A DNA stretch of 13,551 nucleotides from Thermoleophilia bacterium (GTDB lineage: Bacteria; Actinomycetota; Thermoleophilia; Gaiellales; SKUG01), in assembly GCA_025964465.1 (NCBI GenBank), contig JAOPYS010000417.1, forward strand, positions 1-13,551, in the 5' to 3' direction. The position numbers were made by a program, and so were the translations under genes. Positions 12,722 to 13,551 of the stretch are shown in pieces. Numbering within the stretch: position 1 is the stretch's first letter; every line of letters starts with the position of its first letter. Under the pieces are notes generated by a model. The model was not told the DNA's origin. It did not search any database and saw only the letters and a list, made by a program, of their open reading frames with translations.

Positions 12722-13551
12722 CGAGGTGCCTCCTGGGCGGTGGAGCGGGTGAACCGTGGGTCGCGTCGGGCCGACCGGGCGAGCAGTGCGCGCACGAGCC
12801 ACGGCGCGATGCCCCGCAGGACGGGGAGCAGCGCGAAGGTGCGGGGGCGAACGGGGGCCGGGCCACCGCGCCCGTCCACGGCGTCGGCGATGGTGCGGGC
12901 GATCGTCTCCGCGTCGCAGGAGACGATGCGTCGCAGGACGGGGCGGCCATCGAGCCACGCCTGTGGCCAGCCCGGCGTGGGCACGGGCCCGGGATGGACG
13001 GCCACGACGCGAACGCCGCGCGCTGCCAGCCGTGCGCGCAGCGCCTCGCTGAACCCGGTCAGCCCCCACTTGGTGGTGCTGTAGGCGATCGACTGGGGCG
13101 TGCCGACCAGCCCGGCCACGCTCGAGACGTTGACGATCGCCGCGCCGCCGCTCGCTTCGAGCCGTCCGACCAGGCCCTGGACCAGCACCATCGGCGTGCG
13201 CAGGTTGAGCTCGAGCATGCGGTCGAGCTCCGGCACCGACGCCGGGTCCTCGAAGGCGGCCTCGCCGCTCGTGCCGGCGTTGTTGACCAGGGCGTGCAGC
13301 GGGGCCGGGTCGGCAGCGAGCTCCGCCACGAGCGCGGCGACCGCGTCACGGTCGGCGAGGTCGCACGGGCGCAGCTCGACCGTCAGCCCGGGACGGGCGG
13401 TCGCGGCGGCGAGCCGCGCAGTCTCCGCCAGGTCGGCCTCGCGCCGCGCCACGAGCACGAGGTGCACGGCACCGCGACGGGCGAGCTCGACCGCAGTGGC
13501 GCGCCCGATGCCGCTCGACGCACCGGTGACGAGCACGCGGCGGGGCGGACG
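12718..13551 (-). CDS. Classical short-chain dehydrogenase/reductase (5' end outside the window)
   Basis: This NAD(P)(H)-dependent oxidoreductase shows all classical SDR motifs. Counting from the GTG at 13536, these are the cofactor loop TGASSGIG (4-11), Arg31-Arg32 after the second strand (favouring NADPH), CDLAD (58-62), NNAG (85-88), Asn111, NVSSVAG with the catalytic Ser (136-142), and YSTTK with Tyr152 and Lys156. The segment after the active site is HPGPVPTP. The frame stays open through 13551, reading RPPRR before VLVTGAS, so the true start is probably beyond the edge and the GTG is only the first possible start in view. About 60 C-terminal residues include a hydrophobic segment (FALLPVLRGIAPWLVRALL) that could touch the membrane. 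The substrate cannot be told. The stop overlaps the phosphoesterase start (ATGA). Confidence 0.92.
   Translation of the reverse strand, partial: RPPRRVLVTGASSGIGRATAVELARRGAVHLVLVARREADLAETARLAAATARPGLTVELRPCDLADRDAVAALVAELAADPAPLHALVNNAGTSGEAAFEDPASVPELDRMLELNLRTPMVLVQGLVGRLEASGGAAIVNVSSVAGLVGTPQSIAYSTTKWGLTGFSEALRARLAARGVRVVAVHPGPVPTPGWPQAWLDGRPVLRRIVSCDAETIARTIADAVDGRGGPAPVRPRTFALLPVLRGIAPWLVRALLARSARRDPRFTRSTAQEAPR

Overview
The window is very GC-rich (more than about seven bases in ten, by eye), with G/C at nearly every third codon position. It reads as chromosome of a high-GC Gram-positive bacterium (Actinomycetota). The support is the lipoprotein cupredoxin, the actinobacterial-type peptidoglycan-recognition amidase, the DUF2231 and DUF3891 families, and four genes that begin exactly six bases after a TAnnnT box, the leaderless arrangement common in this phylum. 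A Thermoleophilia/Solirubrobacterales origin (Patulibacter- or Conexibacter-like) is possible, but that is inference. No rRNA, tRNA, CRISPR array, insertion sequence or phage gene is seen.

Layout. (1) 1-1920: the start of a Pro/Ala-rich protein running off the left edge (minus), a type 1 copper cupredoxin lipoprotein (plus), a four-helix His-rich DUF2231 membrane protein (minus, convergent with the cupredoxin), and a small single-helix protein with a His/Glu-rich N-terminus (plus). The 161-base divergent gap at 1376-1536 carries a 14-bp perfect palindrome, an 11-base-period direct repeat and a possible 14-codon leader ORF. (2) 1958-7979: two large exported proteins in convergent orientation. 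One is a lipid-anchored Zn amidase/PGRP of 593 residues. The other is a 1408-residue secreted protein with about twelve NHL-type repeats, an FN3-like domain, a LamG-like domain and a C-terminal beta domain. (3) 7980-8181: a divergent intergenic region with three inverted repeats. (4) 8182-11485: a TIGR01777-type NAD(P)-dependent epimerase (plus), a DUF3891 protein (minus), and a solitary gamma-type N6-adenine DNA methyltransferase (plus), the last two separated by only 49 bases with back-to-back promoters. (5) 11488-13551: a minus-strand operon of a short-chain dehydrogenase (5' end outside the window), a calcineurin-like metallophosphoesterase joined to it by an ATGA overlap, and a small three-helix membrane protein.

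How it fits together. Most of the window looks like ordinary accessory or housekeeping chromosome with compact gene packing. All four convergent gene pairs are separated by only 2-15 bases and show no recognisable intrinsic terminator. The observations most worth following are the twelve-repeat NHL protein, the TAnnnT-N6-ATG start architecture, the dense regulatory DNA at 1376-1536 and 7980-8181, and the orphan methyltransferase sharing a promoter region with a DUF3891 gene. I see no convincing new multi-gene defence or biosynthetic system. The cupredoxin/DUF2231/His-rich trio is the nearest to an undescribed functional group.
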